This document shows, one piece after another, positions 4,593 through 5,078 of a DNA stretch of 5,078 nucleotides (position 1 is the stretch's first letter; every line of letters starts with the position of its first letter). Location: contig JAUSPT010000004.1 of NCBI GenBank assembly GCA_030652805.1, forward strand, positions 1-5,078, written 5' to 3'. Below the pieces are notes generated by a model, which searched no databases, was not told the origin of the DNA, and worked only from the letters and a program-made list of their open reading frames with translations. The DNA is from a bacterium. GTDB lineage: Bacteria; JAHJDO01. The translations under genes were made by a program, and so were the position numbers.

Positions 4593-4778
4593 TTATTTAA
4601 TTAGGTCCCGTGGGTCTAAATTGAGAGCTTTGGCTATTTTCTCTGCGTGGGTTATTTTCTTAGACTTAATCATATAAAATAATAACTGCCTGCTAACTTT
4701 CATTTTATTAGCAAGCCATGCTTGATTCTCGCCAAGTCTTTCTAATTCCTGTTTTATTTTGAGTGTGTTCAGTTCCAT
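4593..4778 (-). CDS. Small XRE/Cro-CI type helix-turn-helix regulator
   Basis: This 61-residue protein is almost entirely one XRE helix-turn-helix domain. Helix 2 is near QAWLANKMK (19-27), the turn is VSR, and the recognition helix is about RQLLFYMIKSK (30-40). ITHAEKIAKALNLDPRDLI closes the fold. There is no C-terminal dimer or LexA-like peptidase domain, so it resembles Cro or plasmid/phage mini-regulators more than a full CI repressor. No ribosome site precedes ATG 4778, and a -10-like box lies only 6 bases upstream, pointing to a leaderless message. It heads the leftward operon and faces a divergent gene, so it most likely binds the intervening control region and regulates both directions (inference). 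Confidence 0.85.
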   Translation of the reverse strand: MELNTLKIKQELERLGENQAWLANKMKVSRQLLFYMIKSKKITHAEKIAKALNLDPRDLIK

Positions 4779-4784
4779 AGTTTA

Positions 4785-4813
4785 TTCATATCATTAACTT
4801 TATTGCCTGTCAA
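4785..4813 (-). promoter_or_regulatory. Leftward promoter for the XRE gene and its operon, probably leaderless
   Basis: On the minus strand a perfect TTGACA (4813-4808) is followed after 17 bases by TATGAA (4790-4785, a 4 of 6 match to the -10 consensus). The ATG comes 6 bases later, so the transcript would start at the start codon. This matches the absence of a ribosome site and parallels the leaderless cI message of phage lambda. Confidence 0.6.
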
Positions 4814-4899
4814 GTTTTTTCTTAACAGATTTTTGCGCTCAAAATTCTTAATGAAAGCACCCATTTATGCAAATATATTAATTCAAGTAAAAGAATAGT

Positions 4900-4929
4900 T
4901 TGACAGATATTTCAGATTGTGTTTATATA
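4900..4929 (+). promoter_or_regulatory. Rightward promoter for the Cys4 gene
   Basis: TTGACA at 4900-4905 is a perfect -35. After 18 bases TATATA (4924-4929) is a workable -10; TATAAA two bases further right is an alternative. A start near 4936 would leave a short leader containing AAAAGGAG (4938-4945) before ATG 4952, so this transcript, unlike the leftward one, has a normal ribosome site. Confidence 0.55.
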
Positions 4930-4951
4930 AACAAAACAAAAGGAGAATATT

Positions 4952-5078
4952 ATGGGATTATGTATTGAATGCAAAAAAAGACCGATTAAAATCAAGAAAA
5001 GAAAACTATGCTCTATATGTTATGGAAAACTTTATAGGCAAAAGAGATTAGCTAAAATAAATCCAAGCGAAACAATGA
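4952..5078 (+). CDS. Small Cys4 (zinc-finger-like) protein, 3' end beyond the window
   Basis: This is the only rightward gene. AGGAG lies about 7 bases before the ATG. The 42 visible codons read MGLCIECKKRP at the start, then a lysine/arginine-rich stretch, LCSICYGKLYRQKR and a tail toward NPSETM, with the frame still open at the window end. Two CxxC pairs (C4/C7 and C20/C23) separated by 12 residues form a likely small zinc-binding fold, and the high basic charge suggests nucleic-acid binding. It is divergent from the XRE regulator and shares its control region, so it is probably the first gene of the opposite (possibly lytic or early) operon. No named family is recognised. Confidence 0.7.
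   Translation, partial: MGLCIECKKRPIKIKKRKLCSICYGKLYRQKRLAKINPSETM

Larger units (their letters stand above)
4779..4951. promoter_or_regulatory. Divergent control region with candidate operators
   Basis: This 173-base gap separates the XRE gene from the rightward Cys4 gene. Besides the two promoters it holds an imperfect palindrome TTTTGCGCTCAAAA at 4831-4844 (one mismatched pair). It also holds a degenerate direct repeat: CTTAACAGATTTTT (4821-4834) and TTTGACAGATATTT (4899-4912) agree at 11 of 14 bases, and the second covers the rightward -35. These are reasonable places for the XRE protein to bind, but no operator consensus is known to me. The rest is AT-rich with no gene seen. Confidence 0.45.

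Noticed and set aside
1-5078. CRISPR array, tRNA, rRNA or rho-independent terminator
   Set aside because: No regularly spaced repeats, no tRNA-like fold, and no GC-rich hairpin followed by a T run were seen; T-rich stretches such as 1-8 are inside coding sequence.

Overview
This is an AT-rich window that looks like the early or accessory module of a bacteriophage or prophage. The reasons are short genes packed head to tail on the minus strand, start/stop overlaps (ATGA, TAATG), a small Cro/CI-type regulator with a divergent promoter region, a RusA-like resolvase and a solitary DNA methyltransferase. The host cannot be named from the sequence. TAA and TGA both act as normal stops, so a standard bacterial code fits.

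Reading in the direction of transcription (right to left): at 4779-4951 a divergent control region drives a small Cys4 protein rightwards (4952 to the window end, cut off) and a 61-aa XRE regulator leftwards (4593-4778, probably leaderless). After the regulator come a RusA-family Holliday junction resolvase (4151-4579), a 13-aa mini-ORF (4108-4149), a 98-aa Cys-containing unknown (3815-4111) and a 52-aa unknown (3679-3837). The next gene is split. Its first 15 codons lie at 3630-3677 and the rest at 1663-1938. Between them sits an apparently complete IS607-type transposon (about 1942-3643) with a serine-recombinase TnpA and a TnpB RNA-guided nuclease whose catalytic residues are intact. Beyond it are a beta-class DNA methyltransferase (1013-1663), a second copy of the interrupted gene family fused to a piece of a different TnpB (603-1004), three small coupled ORFs (539-643, 495-542, 325-498) and a third family copy running off the left edge (1-321).

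The most distinctive content is a repeated small-protein family, here called the IDWD/LPKGH family after its two most conserved blocks. It occurs three times in 3.7 kb and looks like a tandem helix-turn-helix protein. Two of the three copies have been hit by TnpB-carrying DNA: one holds the live-looking IS607 element, and the other has lost its C-terminal helix-turn-helix to an internally deleted TnpB fragment that keeps only RuvC-I and RuvC-III-like motifs. I do not recognise this family from a named database entry, and its function is inferred only from its appearance. No tRNA, rRNA, CRISPR array or convincing terminator was seen.
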